Assembly (NCBI GenBank): GCA_964614065.1
Contig: CAZTJJ010000001.1
Coordinates: 1 to 64,000, forward strand
Direction of reading: 5' to 3'
Length of the DNA: 64,000 nucleotides
Source: M55B111 sp964614065
GTDB taxonomy: Bacteria > Bipolaricaulota > Bipolaricaulia > M55B111
Part shown: positions 25,569 to 32,959 of the stretch, piece after piece
Layout of the letters: every line of letters begins with the position of its first letter
How positions within the stretch are numbered: position 1 is the stretch's first letter
Program-made: the position numbers and the translations under genes
The notes under the pieces: model-generated
What the model saw: only the letters and a program-made list of their open reading frames with translations
Database searches by the model: none
Told to the model about the DNA's origin: nothing

Positions 25569-27029
25569 TTATGGTTGGAGCACTAACCAGCGGTAAGTAT
25601 TTCCTCTGAGTACCCTGATCAGCAGTGTTTCTCGTTTGCTGAGAGAGGAAGTTACGTTTTGCCAGTCACTTATATCCGTCAGTGGTTTGAGACTTACGCT
25701 ATTTCTTCCAGCCTGCACTATCACGTCGCCTTCTTCAAGTTCTCTTGCAGGGCCAAATTTGTCAACGTCTTTTACCACAAGCCCTTTATTCGTTACTAAG
25801 TCGTATTTCTCCTTAGTCTCTATGGAGTTCTGGATCAAAGTAATACCGTATTTCTCATCAGTTAGCTCGTCTTTGTTGGGGGAGTCTACTTGTGTAGTTT
25901 CCTTTCTTTCACCAAGTTTCACCGTAGCTGTGTGCTCTTTTCCATCTCTAAGGAAAGTTAAAGTGATTTCTTCTCCTACTGATCGGTACATTATTTCTTG
26001 TTGAAACTGTGTATCGCTAGTTATAGTTTTCCCGTTTACTTCTGTGATTACGTCCCCTGCCTCAAGACCTGCTTTATCTGCTGGGTCGCCTTCCATTACT
26101 TCAGAGATTAGTACTCCTACTCCGGGTTCCACTTCAAATTTTTGCGCCATTGAAGGATTCAGTTCCTGAAAGACCACTCCTAGCCAGGCGCGAGTAACTT
26201 GACCTGTGCTTACTAACTCTCCAAGGACCTGTTTGACTGAGTCTATAGATACTGCAAAATTCAATCCCGTTAGCGGTACCCCTTGCTGGCTTCTGCGGAT
26301 AATAGCCGTATTGATGCCGATAACTTCTCCACTGGTGTTTACCAAAGGTCCGCCGGAGTTTCCAGGGTTGATTGCTGCATCTGTTTGTAGAAGGTCTTGG
26401 TAGCTTCCTTCGCCGCTAGGCTTGGGTATTGTCCTATTTTTAGCACTTAGAACTCCGGCTGTGACAGTGTTCTCGAATCCTTCGGGATTGCCTATCGCGA
26501 CTACCCAAGCACCAACTGGAGTATTCTCCGGATTTCCTAGTTCTATCGAGGGCAAATTTTGTGGGTTCTCTCCTTTTGTAATTTCAAGTACTGCAACATC
26601 GATCATTTCGTCCTTACCTATTACCTCTGCTTGATATGTTGTGCTGTCGCTAAACGTCAGCCTTATGTCCTCCGCTCCGGTGACGACGTGCTCATTGGTG
26701 AGTAAGTATTTCTTACCTTGCCAGGTAATTATGAAACCCGATCCCAACGATTGTACTCTTTGTTCTTCTTGCCTGTCTGGGTTGCCAAAGAAGTATCTGA
26801 AGAACGGATCGTCAAAAAAGTTATAAGGGGACCGTTGTGCTACAGTCTTTGTCACTTCGACCCTTGCAACAGCTGGACCGGCTATTTCCGCTGCTCTGGT
26901 GATGGCAGTTTTCTGAGAACTTGCAATGTTATTGGCATCAGCGGCTAATGCGGCCAAGCTGGTTGGCAATAAAAGTCCTAAAGTTAGCACTACCAGAAGT
27001 ACAAAATGCAAACTCCGATTTTTGTTCAT
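25569..27029 (-). CDS. HtrA/DegP-type serine protease
   Basis: Envelope quality-control protease of 486 residues. Signal peptide 1-30 (LLVVLTLGLLLPTSLAALAA). The trypsin-like triad is His114 (TNEHVV), Asp144 (MIDVAVLE) and Ser225 (PGNSGGPL). PDZ1 follows at about 270-365 (GVLISEVMEGDPADKAGLEAGD region). A second, more divergent PDZ-like part is at about 390-486. The ATG has a GGAGGAG site. It is the first gene of htrA-regulator-kinase, so the two-component system may sense the same envelope stress the protease relieves. It could be called DegP, DegQ or DegS-like; the two PDZ units favour DegP/DegQ. Confidence 0.93.
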   Translation of the reverse strand: MNKNRSLHFVLLVVLTLGLLLPTSLAALAADANNIASSQKTAITRAAEIAGPAVARVEVTKTVAQRSPYNFFDDPFFRYFFGNPDRQEEQRVQSLGSGFIITWQGKKYLLTNEHVVTGAEDIRLTFSDSTTYQAEVIGKDEMIDVAVLEITKGENPQNLPSIELGNPENTPVGAWVVAIGNPEGFENTVTAGVLSAKNRTIPKPSGEGSYQDLLQTDAAINPGNSGGPLVNTSGEVIGINTAIIRRSQQGVPLTGLNFAVSIDSVKQVLGELVSTGQVTRAWLGVVFQELNPSMAQKFEVEPGVGVLISEVMEGDPADKAGLEAGDVITEVNGKTITSDTQFQQEIMYRSVGEEITLTFLRDGKEHTATVKLGERKETTQVDSPNKDELTDEKYGITLIQNSIETKEKYDLVTNKGLVVKDVDKFGPARELEEGDVIVQAGRNSVSLKPLTDISDWQNVTSSLSKRETLLIRVLRGNTYRWLVLQP

Positions 27030-27200
27030 TATATATCTCCTCCATAGTTAATTTGGTTAGAACTAAAGATCAAGTTCTCGTCTTTCTGATAATATCTTAT
27101 TCCGGGAATATAAAGAAATTATGAAGAAGTTCTAAAGAAAATCAAGTTTCGGGATCGCCTGTAAATCGGTTAGAATCTTGTATTACCTGAGAATCATAGG

Positions 27201-29837
27201 TTAACTGAATCTCCCGAAGATCCTTTGTCCGATCTTGATATATATCCAGATAAAGATGGAGAAGATGGCAATTGCACTGAGAATTACAAACCAGGGATAA
27301 AGACCAAGTGGTACCAGACCAAAGTATGTATTGATCGGGCTGTAAATTACCACAAACTGGAAAGTGATCGAGGACAAAACTGCCAAATGTAACCAGTAAT
27401 TTGTCTTGATAGGCTTGCCAAAACTGGCTCTAATGGGGACTATTTCTATTAATTCAATTAAAACCAATTCCGTAAAGGCAACTGTCCTGGCCAGGGCTAT
27501 ATTTGGTAGCAGATGGTTAAACGAAAGGAGTATTAACCCTGTCAGACTCACACCTATACCCAGAATCACGAAAACCATGTATTTGTTAATGACACCCTCA
27601 CTTTTTCTTCGGGGCTTTCTGTCCATTACCCCTTTTGATTTTCCATCTGCTCCCAGCGCTACCGCAGGTAAGCCATCAGTTAACAGGTTAACCCATAACA
27701 ACATTGGTGCTGTCAATGGTAGCCCTAGGCCAAACAAAGTGCCTAGAAACACAGTGAGGACTTCTGCCAGATTACCGGACAGGAGTAAAGAGACAAATTT
27801 TCTGATGTTATCGAATATAGCCCTTCCCTCGGCAATTGCGTCCTTAATCGAGGCAAAGTTATCGTCCAGTAGCACTATGTCAGAAGCTTGTTTGGCTACA
27901 TCTGTTCCTCTAATCCCCATTGATATTCCAACGTCGGATCGCTTTAGAGAAGGGGCATCATTTACGCCATCACCTGTCATTGCAACTATGTGGCCTTCTT
28001 CGTCTTTTATGATGTTCAATATTTTTAACTTGTCAGACGGTGATACCCGGGCAAACGTGGTTACCTCTGGCACTTTCTTTCTTAGTTTCAAATTTGTTAA
28101 AGAATTAAGGTCTTTTCCCGTTAAAACCTCACCTGTAAACCCGAGTTCCTTGCCTATTGCTTTTGCGGTTAGCGCGTTGTCCCCGGTTACCATTACTGTT
28201 CTAATGCCGGCGGCGCGACAGGCGTGTATTGCTTCTTTTACTTCTTCTCTTGGTGGATCTATCATGCCCTGGAGCCCGATGAAGGTGAGGTTAGTTTCTA
28301 GGTTAGTCTTGTCGATATCTTCTACGTTTTCGTCATAGAGATCTTTAGTGGCAAAGCCCAGTACCCGCAGCGCAGCAGAAGCCATACTCTCGATCTTTTG
28401 CTGAAATTCTTCTCTCTTTTCAATGGTAAGGGGTTTTATTTCCCCGTTTTCCCAGTAATTGTTGCTTTTTTCTAGCACTATTTCTGGTGCTCCCTTGGTG
28501 TAGGATCTTGTCGTCTCTTCATTTTTGTAGACAGTAGTCATCATTTTTCTCTTCGATGAGAACGGTATTTCTCTTATCCTGGTCATAGAACTATTCGTTT
28601 CGGTCAGGTTTAGACCGGCTCGTCTTGCCGATTTGAGGAGGGCAACTTCGGTTGGATCACCGATCATTTCATCGTGAGCTTGAAGCTCTGCATCGTTACA
28701 TAAGACCCCAGACTGTAATAGCAGTTTTTGGTCGTTGCCTCTGTTATTTTTGCCAGAATCCTTTTCTAGAGATAATTCACCGATTTTTCCCTGAGTACCG
28801 GAAGTATAGACCTGTTGGACGCTCATCTCGTTTTCGGTAAGCGTTCCTGTCTTGTCGGTGCAAATAGTGTCGACGGATCCCAGTGATTCCACCGCAGTTA
28901 ATCGTCTGGTTAGGGCATTGCGCTCCACCATCTTCCTTGTTCCCATAGCTAGGGCGAGAGTTACAACCGCAGGCAGTCCTTCAGGAATTGCCGCCACTGC
29001 TAAAGCCACAGCGGTTAGAAAGGCTTCCAACCAACCTGTACCATGAAACCAAATTGAGATTGGTACTATCAATGCAGAGATTCCAATCAATAATATTCCT
29101 AACTTTTTGCCTAGTTCGTTTACTTCTTTTTGAAATGGAGTCAGTTCTTGCTCTACTTCCTGGAGTTGCTTGGCCACTTGTCCTATTTCAGTTTCCATGC
29201 CTGTGGATACTACGATTGCTTCCCCACGCCCTCTGACTACGTTGGTGTGTTTAAATACCATGTTGGATTGTTCAGCTAGCTCGATTGATTCCTGTATAAC
29301 GTCTGTTATCTTTTGAACAGCTTCGCTTTCTCCTGTAAGGGCGGATTCGTCAACCTTTAGAGTTTGTTGCTTGATTAGCCGGGCGTCGGCGGGCACAGTC
29401 GCACCCTGTTCTAGAGAGATGACATCTCCAGGAACCAACTCTTCGATATCAATGACTTTCCGCTGTCCGCCGCGGTATACAGTTGCCTCTGCTGTTGCCA
29501 TCTCTTTCAATGCTTGAATTGACTGTTCTGCTTTCCAGTCCTGAACGAAGCCAAAGATCCCATTTCCAATAACAATTGCGATGATGAGATAGAAATCTAC
29601 CTGGTGGCCGAGTATAAGTGAGATAGTTGCGGCAATCAGAAGGATGAGGATTAAAAAATCCGTGAACTGCTCAAGGAAGAGGGTTATTGGAGAGATTTTT
29701 TTCTCCTCTTTCAATTTATTCTTGCCGTATTTATCTATTTTTCCGGTTGCTTCATCTGATGATAATCCGGTTGAGCTGGAGTTTAATCTAGAGTAAACTT
29801 CGGAAAGCGGCAACTTGTGCCATTTTTCCTCGGGCAT
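27201..29837 (-). CDS. Cation-transporting P-type ATPase (Ca2+/SERCA type, P2A)
   Basis: 878 residues with all P-type landmarks: TGES at 168-171, the phosphorylated Asp328 in DKTGTLTENE, MTGDGVNDAPSL and about ten membrane helices. Helix 4 carries PEGLP at 285-289 and the last helices contain conserved Asn/Asp of the transport sites, which points to Ca2+ (SERCA/PMCA-like bacterial pumps such as LMCA1) rather than heavy metals; there is no N-terminal metal-binding domain. Na+ or Mn2+ cannot be excluded. It lies upstream of htrA on the same strand but 171 bp away, and its own upstream region holds a perfect palindrome, so it is probably controlled separately. Confidence 0.9.
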   Translation of the reverse strand: MPEEKWHKLPLSEVYSRLNSSSTGLSSDEATGKIDKYGKNKLKEEKKISPITLFLEQFTDFLILILLIAATISLILGHQVDFYLIIAIVIGNGIFGFVQDWKAEQSIQALKEMATAEATVYRGGQRKVIDIEELVPGDVISLEQGATVPADARLIKQQTLKVDESALTGESEAVQKITDVIQESIELAEQSNMVFKHTNVVRGRGEAIVVSTGMETEIGQVAKQLQEVEQELTPFQKEVNELGKKLGILLIGISALIVPISIWFHGTGWLEAFLTAVALAVAAIPEGLPAVVTLALAMGTRKMVERNALTRRLTAVESLGSVDTICTDKTGTLTENEMSVQQVYTSGTQGKIGELSLEKDSGKNNRGNDQKLLLQSGVLCNDAELQAHDEMIGDPTEVALLKSARRAGLNLTETNSSMTRIREIPFSSKRKMMTTVYKNEETTRSYTKGAPEIVLEKSNNYWENGEIKPLTIEKREEFQQKIESMASAALRVLGFATKDLYDENVEDIDKTNLETNLTFIGLQGMIDPPREEVKEAIHACRAAGIRTVMVTGDNALTAKAIGKELGFTGEVLTGKDLNSLTNLKLRKKVPEVTTFARVSPSDKLKILNIIKDEEGHIVAMTGDGVNDAPSLKRSDVGISMGIRGTDVAKQASDIVLLDDNFASIKDAIAEGRAIFDNIRKFVSLLLSGNLAEVLTVFLGTLFGLGLPLTAPMLLWVNLLTDGLPAVALGADGKSKGVMDRKPRRKSEGVINKYMVFVILGIGVSLTGLILLSFNHLLPNIALARTVAFTELVLIELIEIVPIRASFGKPIKTNYWLHLAVLSSITFQFVVIYSPINTYFGLVPLGLYPWFVILSAIAIFSIFIWIYIKIGQRIFGRFS

Positions 29838-29896
29838 TTGTACAATTCCCCCTCGAACCCTATAAGGTAAGTTAAAAGTTTTTGGTCTATCCTTTT

Positions 29897-29924
29897 GTTC
29901 TCATACAGATTAATATATGAGAAC
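29897..29924. promoter_or_regulatory. Perfect 9-bp inverted repeat upstream of the P-type ATPase
   Basis: GTTCTCATA and TATGAGAAC are separated by 10 bp, 60 bp before the ATPase start. The size and spacing fit the operator of a dimeric repressor. No regulator gene adjoins it, so the binding protein is unknown. Confidence 0.65.
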
Positions 29925-30018
29925 CTGTGGAACAACTTTGGTACACGACACGGTCTGCTGGAGCTCTAGTGGTATGGTTTTATCCGTTCGTGAGATAGTG
30001 GAAACGGGAGTAGGTTGG

Positions 30019-30750
30019 TTAGATCTTGAGGTTTATTTTCTTAATGGAGTTTCCGAAATTTCTGGTTCCGCCGCCTTGAGAGACTATTTCCATGACTTCT
30101 TTTGGGTTCATGACAATTGACCCAAATAGATAGGAGATACCATGTTCTTGCAGGGTAGGAACAAATGGTGTTGACGGTCCAAGTAAAGCGGTCTTGCCCG
30201 ACGCTAGACGTAATATATGATCGATTGTTTCATTAATTATAGTCGTGGAAGAGATTATCAATATATCGCAGGATGGAAGAAGAGAATTTATTGCCCAATC
30301 CGGGTAGGTTGTTTCATCTGATGAGGACTCTCTTTCGAATATATAGAGTTCACTTGATCTCTCCCGAATAGGTTCGATCAGAGGTTCGAAATAACCCACC
30401 ATACCGACCTTGTGGGTGGAGTTGATTCCTAGGGCTTCTAACGGTGACGCTATGTTGCTTTGAGTTCCTTGATTTGCTACCGCGTTTATGGTAGCAAGAC
30501 CTATTCCAGCTTGCAGGGGATCGGGTTTGGTTAGAAGTTGGGCGGCTTTGTAGGCGTTTATTCCGATGTATTGACCTGCAGCTTCTAGCAGGCTACAGCC
30601 CCTGGGTAGATCATATCTTAACGTAGCGGCCAATCCGGTATTACCGGAGTCAAGTTGTATCGCAGTATAGCCTAAGCCGATTCTTAGATCGGATACTGAC
30701 TGTCTTTGGAGTTCGGCTTTGTATTGGTTTACGAGTTGTTCCTTAATCAT
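30019..30750 (-). CDS. DUF364 family protein (putative heavy-metal chelation)
   Basis: 243 residues with the two-part build of DUF4213/DUF364 proteins: an enolase-N-like first part (IGLGYTAIQLDSGNTGLA split, up to about 90) and a Rossmann-like second part beginning HKVGMVGYFEPLIEPI, with ISSTTIINETIDHIL and a final LLGPSTPFVP. The family is named for possible heavy-metal chelation and is often found with metal-uptake genes, which agrees with its place at the end of this iron locus. It has no signal peptide. It overlaps the FeoC-like gene by 4 nt. The reaction, if any, is unknown. Confidence 0.85.
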   Translation of the reverse strand: MIKEQLVNQYKAELQRQSVSDLRIGLGYTAIQLDSGNTGLAATLRYDLPRGCSLLEAAGQYIGINAYKAAQLLTKPDPLQAGIGLATINAVANQGTQSNIASPLEALGINSTHKVGMVGYFEPLIEPIRERSSELYIFERESSSDETTYPDWAINSLLPSCDILIISSTTIINETIDHILRLASGKTALLGPSTPFVPTLQEHGISYLFGSIVMNPKEVMEIVSQGGGTRNFGNSIKKINLKI

Positions 30751-31013
30751 GATTTGTAGGTTTCCTCATCCGTTTGTCTGTCTTCGGTTACCATGTAAAG
30801 TTTTTCCTGCCCGGGGGAAGGTAAAGGGCAAAAACTACTCATTGGGCAACTGTTGCATTTACGGTGTTTATCAAGTTCTTTCAGCTTTCCACGAGAGACA
30901 AGAGTTTCGATAATGGCCTGAATAGTTTGTTTCCTCATGTCGAGGATTGTTACAAGTTCGTCCACCGATTTTCCTCGCCCTATTTTGGTGATCAATTCGT
31001 CTTCTAGACTCAT
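30747..31013 (-). CDS. FeoC-like small winged-helix protein
   Basis: 88 residues. An N-terminal helix-turn-helix (LITKIGRGKSVDELVTILDM split; LVSRGKLKEL) is followed by a four-cysteine-like patch CNSCPMSSFCPLP. This is the plan of FeoC, a small protein of ferrous-iron operons thought to regulate or stabilise FeoB, some members binding an Fe-S cluster through such cysteines. Context supports it: feoA, feoA and a FeoB G-domain lie just upstream on the same strand. Confidence 0.8.
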   Translation of the reverse strand: MSLEDELITKIGRGKSVDELVTILDMRKQTIQAIIETLVSRGKLKELDKHRKCNSCPMSSFCPLPSPGQEKLYMVTEDRQTDEETYKS

Positions 31014-31072
31014 GGGATTGTAAGCTCCGAAAATTTTGAGTCGGATTTATCTCTTCAGTGACAAATACTGCA

Positions 31073-31597
31073 TTAAAGATTTTCTATCCTTTTTTTTAAC
31101 TCTTTGGTATCGGTTGGTGTTGCCTGTGTAACCTTATGGGCTAGCTCTGATATTCCTTTCCCGCTAATGGCAACGGTTGATACAACTGGCACCTGAAGAA
31201 TTTCTTCTAACTTCTCTACATCAATTTTTATGTTGTGGCTCTCAGCGTCGTCCCACATATTCAGAGCAATTACCAAAGGGAATCCTTTCTCCATGATCTC
31301 GAATGCTAGATATAACCCTCGTTCGATCTTTGTAGCATCCAGGATAGAAATGACGGTTGCGTCCGGATTGTTTGCTAGTAGATCTAAAGCAACCTGCTCG
31401 GCTTCGTCTTTTGGTTCTGTGGAAAAGGTCCCCGGTACGTCTATAATCTCGTACTCTTGGTCTTCAATAAAGGTATATCCTACGGTATAATCTACGGTCG
31501 TTCCCGGGTAGTTGGATTCAGTGATATTTGCTCCTGTTAATCTGTTGAAGACGGCACTCTTTCCCACGTTTGGATGCCCCATTAGTAAAATTTTCAT
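31073..31597 (-). CDS. FeoB G-domain protein lacking the membrane domain
   Basis: 174 residues that match only the cytosolic GTPase part of ferrous iron transporter FeoB. G1 is GHPNVGKS (7-14), G2 lies in NYPGTTVDY, G3 is DVPG, G4 is NMWD (usually NKxD) and G5 is about VAISGKG. A full FeoB is about 700 residues with a large polytopic gate domain. Here translation stops right after the G-domain and helical tail, and the next gene is the FeoC-like one, so no membrane part is present nearby. The stop context shows no sign of a recent frameshift: no FeoB membrane sequence is visible in any frame. It overlaps feoA by 4 nt. Confidence 0.9.
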   Translation of the reverse strand: MKILLMGHPNVGKSAVFNRLTGANITESNYPGTTVDYTVGYTFIEDQEYEIIDVPGTFSTEPKDEAEQVALDLLANNPDATVISILDATKIERGLYLAFEIMEKGFPLVIALNMWDDAESHNIKIDVEKLEEILQVPVVSTVAISGKGISELAHKVTQATPTDTKELKKRIENL

Positions 31598-31821
31598 TTT
31601 TTAACCTCTATGAAAATTTGTTGCGCCAGTCCAAAACCAAGCGAAGTTGTAGATTGATCTACCGTAATTACTACAGGCCCCTTTATGGGCTGTTTTGTAT
31701 CCATTCGGATTAACTTTCCATCTCTTATCCCCATACCACAAAGCTTGGGTTTGATATTTTCTCCCATACTATGGATGATACCCCGTTCACCATATTCTAA
31801 TTCTGTCAGTTTTTTTAACAT
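31594..31821 (-). CDS. feoA: FeoA-family protein (second copy)
   Basis: 75 residues with the SH3-like FeoA fold (ERGIIHSMGENIKPKLCGMG split, LIRMDTKQPIKGPVVIT). FeoA assists FeoB in ferrous-iron uptake. It overlaps the upstream feoA by 7 nt and the FeoB G-domain gene by 4 nt, so the genes are tightly coupled. It differs clearly from the first copy, so this is an old duplication or two distinct subunits rather than a recent repeat. Confidence 0.87.
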   Translation of the reverse strand: MLKKLTELEYGERGIIHSMGENIKPKLCGMGIRDGKLIRMDTKQPIKGPVVITVDQSTTSLGFGLAQQIFIEVKK

Positions 31822-32045
31822 TTATCGATTTCTCTCACTCGAATTTTTTTTGCCATTCCTCTCCCCACGGTTATTAGGTTGCCATTGCTTTTGATAGTGA
31901 CTGGGCCCGGGCCTTTTGAGGAGATAACTTTAAAGTTTAGACCTTCGGTAATTCCCCGAAGAGCCAGCCTTTGATGTAGCTTTGTTCCCCCGGAGATGGA
32001 AATTATCCTGGCAGTTTGATCGTCTTTTAACTGTGAAAGATACAT
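31815..32045 (-). CDS. feoA: FeoA-family protein (first copy)
   Basis: 76 residues, SH3-like. LHQRLALRGITEGLNFKV and the glycine-rich SSKGPGPVTIKSNG are the usual FeoA landmarks. It begins 5 bp after the DtxR-family regulator gene and overlaps the second feoA, so it is the first structural gene of the iron operon. Confidence 0.9.
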   Translation of the reverse strand: MYLSQLKDDQTARIISISGGTKLHQRLALRGITEGLNFKVISSKGPGPVTIKSNGNLITVGRGMAKKIRVREIDKC

Positions 32046-32050
32046 AGTGG

Positions 32051-32524
32051 TTAGGTGGTTACATCGTCGTGATAATTACCTCTGCAATCAAACGGGAGCT
32101 CGTTGTGTTTGCTATAGTAATCAAAATGCTTGAGCCATTCCGCTTCTCGCTTGGGACAGTTCTCAATAAAGTCGATGAACTTGTTGAGCTGACCTACGGA
32201 TTCCTGACTTAAATAATGTTCCAATTTGCACGCGTCCTTGTCGGCTTGTTCGCTCGAGACGTGAATTGTTTTAAGAAACTTCCGGATGTTTATATGAATT
32301 TTAGAAATACTTTTTGCAATCTCTTTCCCTCTTTCAGTGAGGGTTACACCTTTGTACTTTTTATAGTTGATGTATCCCTGCTTATTTAGCTTGTGAAACA
32401 TTTCCGTTACAGAAGGAGGCTTGACACCCAAATCCTGAGCTATTTCATTTGTATTGGCGTGTCCTCGTTTGTTGATAGAGTTATAAATAGTTTCTAAGTA
32501 ATCTTCTAAACTTTTACTTGCCAT
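32051..32524 (-). CDS. DtxR/MntR-family metal-dependent regulator
   Basis: 157 residues. N-terminal winged helix (YLETIYNSINKRGHANTNEIA split; LGVKPPSVTEMFHKLNKQGYI) and the dimerisation/metal domain (LTERGKEIAKSI, SSEQADKDACKLEHYLS). There is no SH3 C-terminal domain, so it is of the short MntR/TroR class, although the feo context suggests it responds to iron. The first gene of the iron locus; a palindrome resembling a DtxR box sits in its leader, suggesting autoregulation. No ribosome site is obvious before the ATG. Confidence 0.92.
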   Translation of the reverse strand: MASKSLEDYLETIYNSINKRGHANTNEIAQDLGVKPPSVTEMFHKLNKQGYINYKKYKGVTLTERGKEIAKSISKIHINIRKFLKTIHVSSEQADKDACKLEHYLSQESVGQLNKFIDFIENCPKREAEWLKHFDYYSKHNELPFDCRGNYHDDVTT

Positions 32525-32541
32525 TGTTATTATTTAAGTAT

Positions 32542-32555
32542 TTAGGGTAACCTAA
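32542..32555. promoter_or_regulatory. DtxR-type operator in the leader of the regulator gene
   Basis: TTAGG-GTAA-CCTAA, a palindrome resembling the DtxR/IdeR box core, lies 18 bp before the regulator start and just downstream of the predicted transcription start, where a bound repressor would block the operon. Confidence 0.75.
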
Positions 32556-32567
32556 CTTTTGCTCTCT

Positions 32568-32596
32568 ATTATAATAATGGTCTGTTAAAAAGTCAA
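32568..32596 (-). promoter_or_regulatory. Sigma-70 promoter of the iron operon
   Basis: On the minus strand TTGACT (32591-32596), a 17-bp spacer and a perfect TATAAT (32568-32573). This is the best promoter match in the window. Confidence 0.9.
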
Positions 32597-32764
32597 TACA
32601 GTTATGCGGTCAAAAGTGGACTATTTTACTCCACATTTGTTACCATTATACGACTGGTTTCGTCGCCTGTCAACTGATCACAAGCATGGTAATTTTGTTC
32701 TATCCAGCTCTGTTGACCTATTGAGTTAAACTTGGAACGGGTACGATATCCGCTTGGTTTTTGG

Positions 32765-32861
32765 TTGAGAAGGAGTGCTGGACCAATTACCCGTCTTCAA
32801 ATTCAGCCTTCTATTCCAATGTTTTTCTACAAGCCCCACCCCTTGGATTGGGGTAATTGAC
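32765..32861 (+). repeat. Dispersed 97-bp intergenic repeat, copy B
   Basis: Second copy of the repeat at 16034-16130, in the same orientation. Its near-terminal arms are intact: CAATTACCC (32784-32792) pairs with GGGTAATTG (32851-32859). No target-site duplication is obvious. Confidence 0.85.
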
Positions 32862-32899
32862 TTAACCTGGGGTAGATTGCGGAGCAATTTGTTGAACGG

Positions 32900-32928
32900 T
32901 TGAAATAGAGATTTTTGCCAGTTATGAT
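32900..32928 (+). promoter_or_regulatory. Sigma-70 promoter of hrcA-grpE-dnaK-dnaJ
   Basis: TTGAAA (32900-32905), a 17-bp spacer and TATGAT (32923-32928). The expected transcription start falls inside the CIRCE. Confidence 0.82.
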
Positions 32929-32929
32929 T

Positions 32930-32956
32930 TTAGCAGTCTTGAGGTATGAGTGCTAA
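32930..32956 (+). promoter_or_regulatory. CIRCE operator of the hrcA operon
   Basis: TTAGCAGTC, nine bases, GAGTGCTAA. It has the same single departure from consensus as the groESL site. It ends 3 bp before the hrcA ATG and therefore occupies the place of the ribosome-binding site; the only purine-rich motif, GAGGT, lies within its spacer. Confidence 0.95.
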
Positions 32957-32959
32957 TTT

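Larger units (their letters stand above)
32525..32959. other. Divergent intergenic region between the iron operon and hrcA
   Basis: 435 bp. From left to right: DtxR-type box, iron operon promoter, about 170 bp without recognisable features, repeat copy B (32765-32861), hrcA promoter and CIRCE. No gene is supported. Confidence 0.7.

Noticed and set aside
27406..28338. A 310-codon open frame on the plus strand
   Set aside because: It lies wholly opposite the P-type ATPase, has no family resemblance and is a shadow of that gene's codon pattern.
31073..31597. FeoB G-domain as a frameshifted pseudogene
   Set aside because: No remains of the FeoB membrane domain occur in any frame downstream, and the frame overlaps feoA cleanly, so a free-standing gene is more likely.
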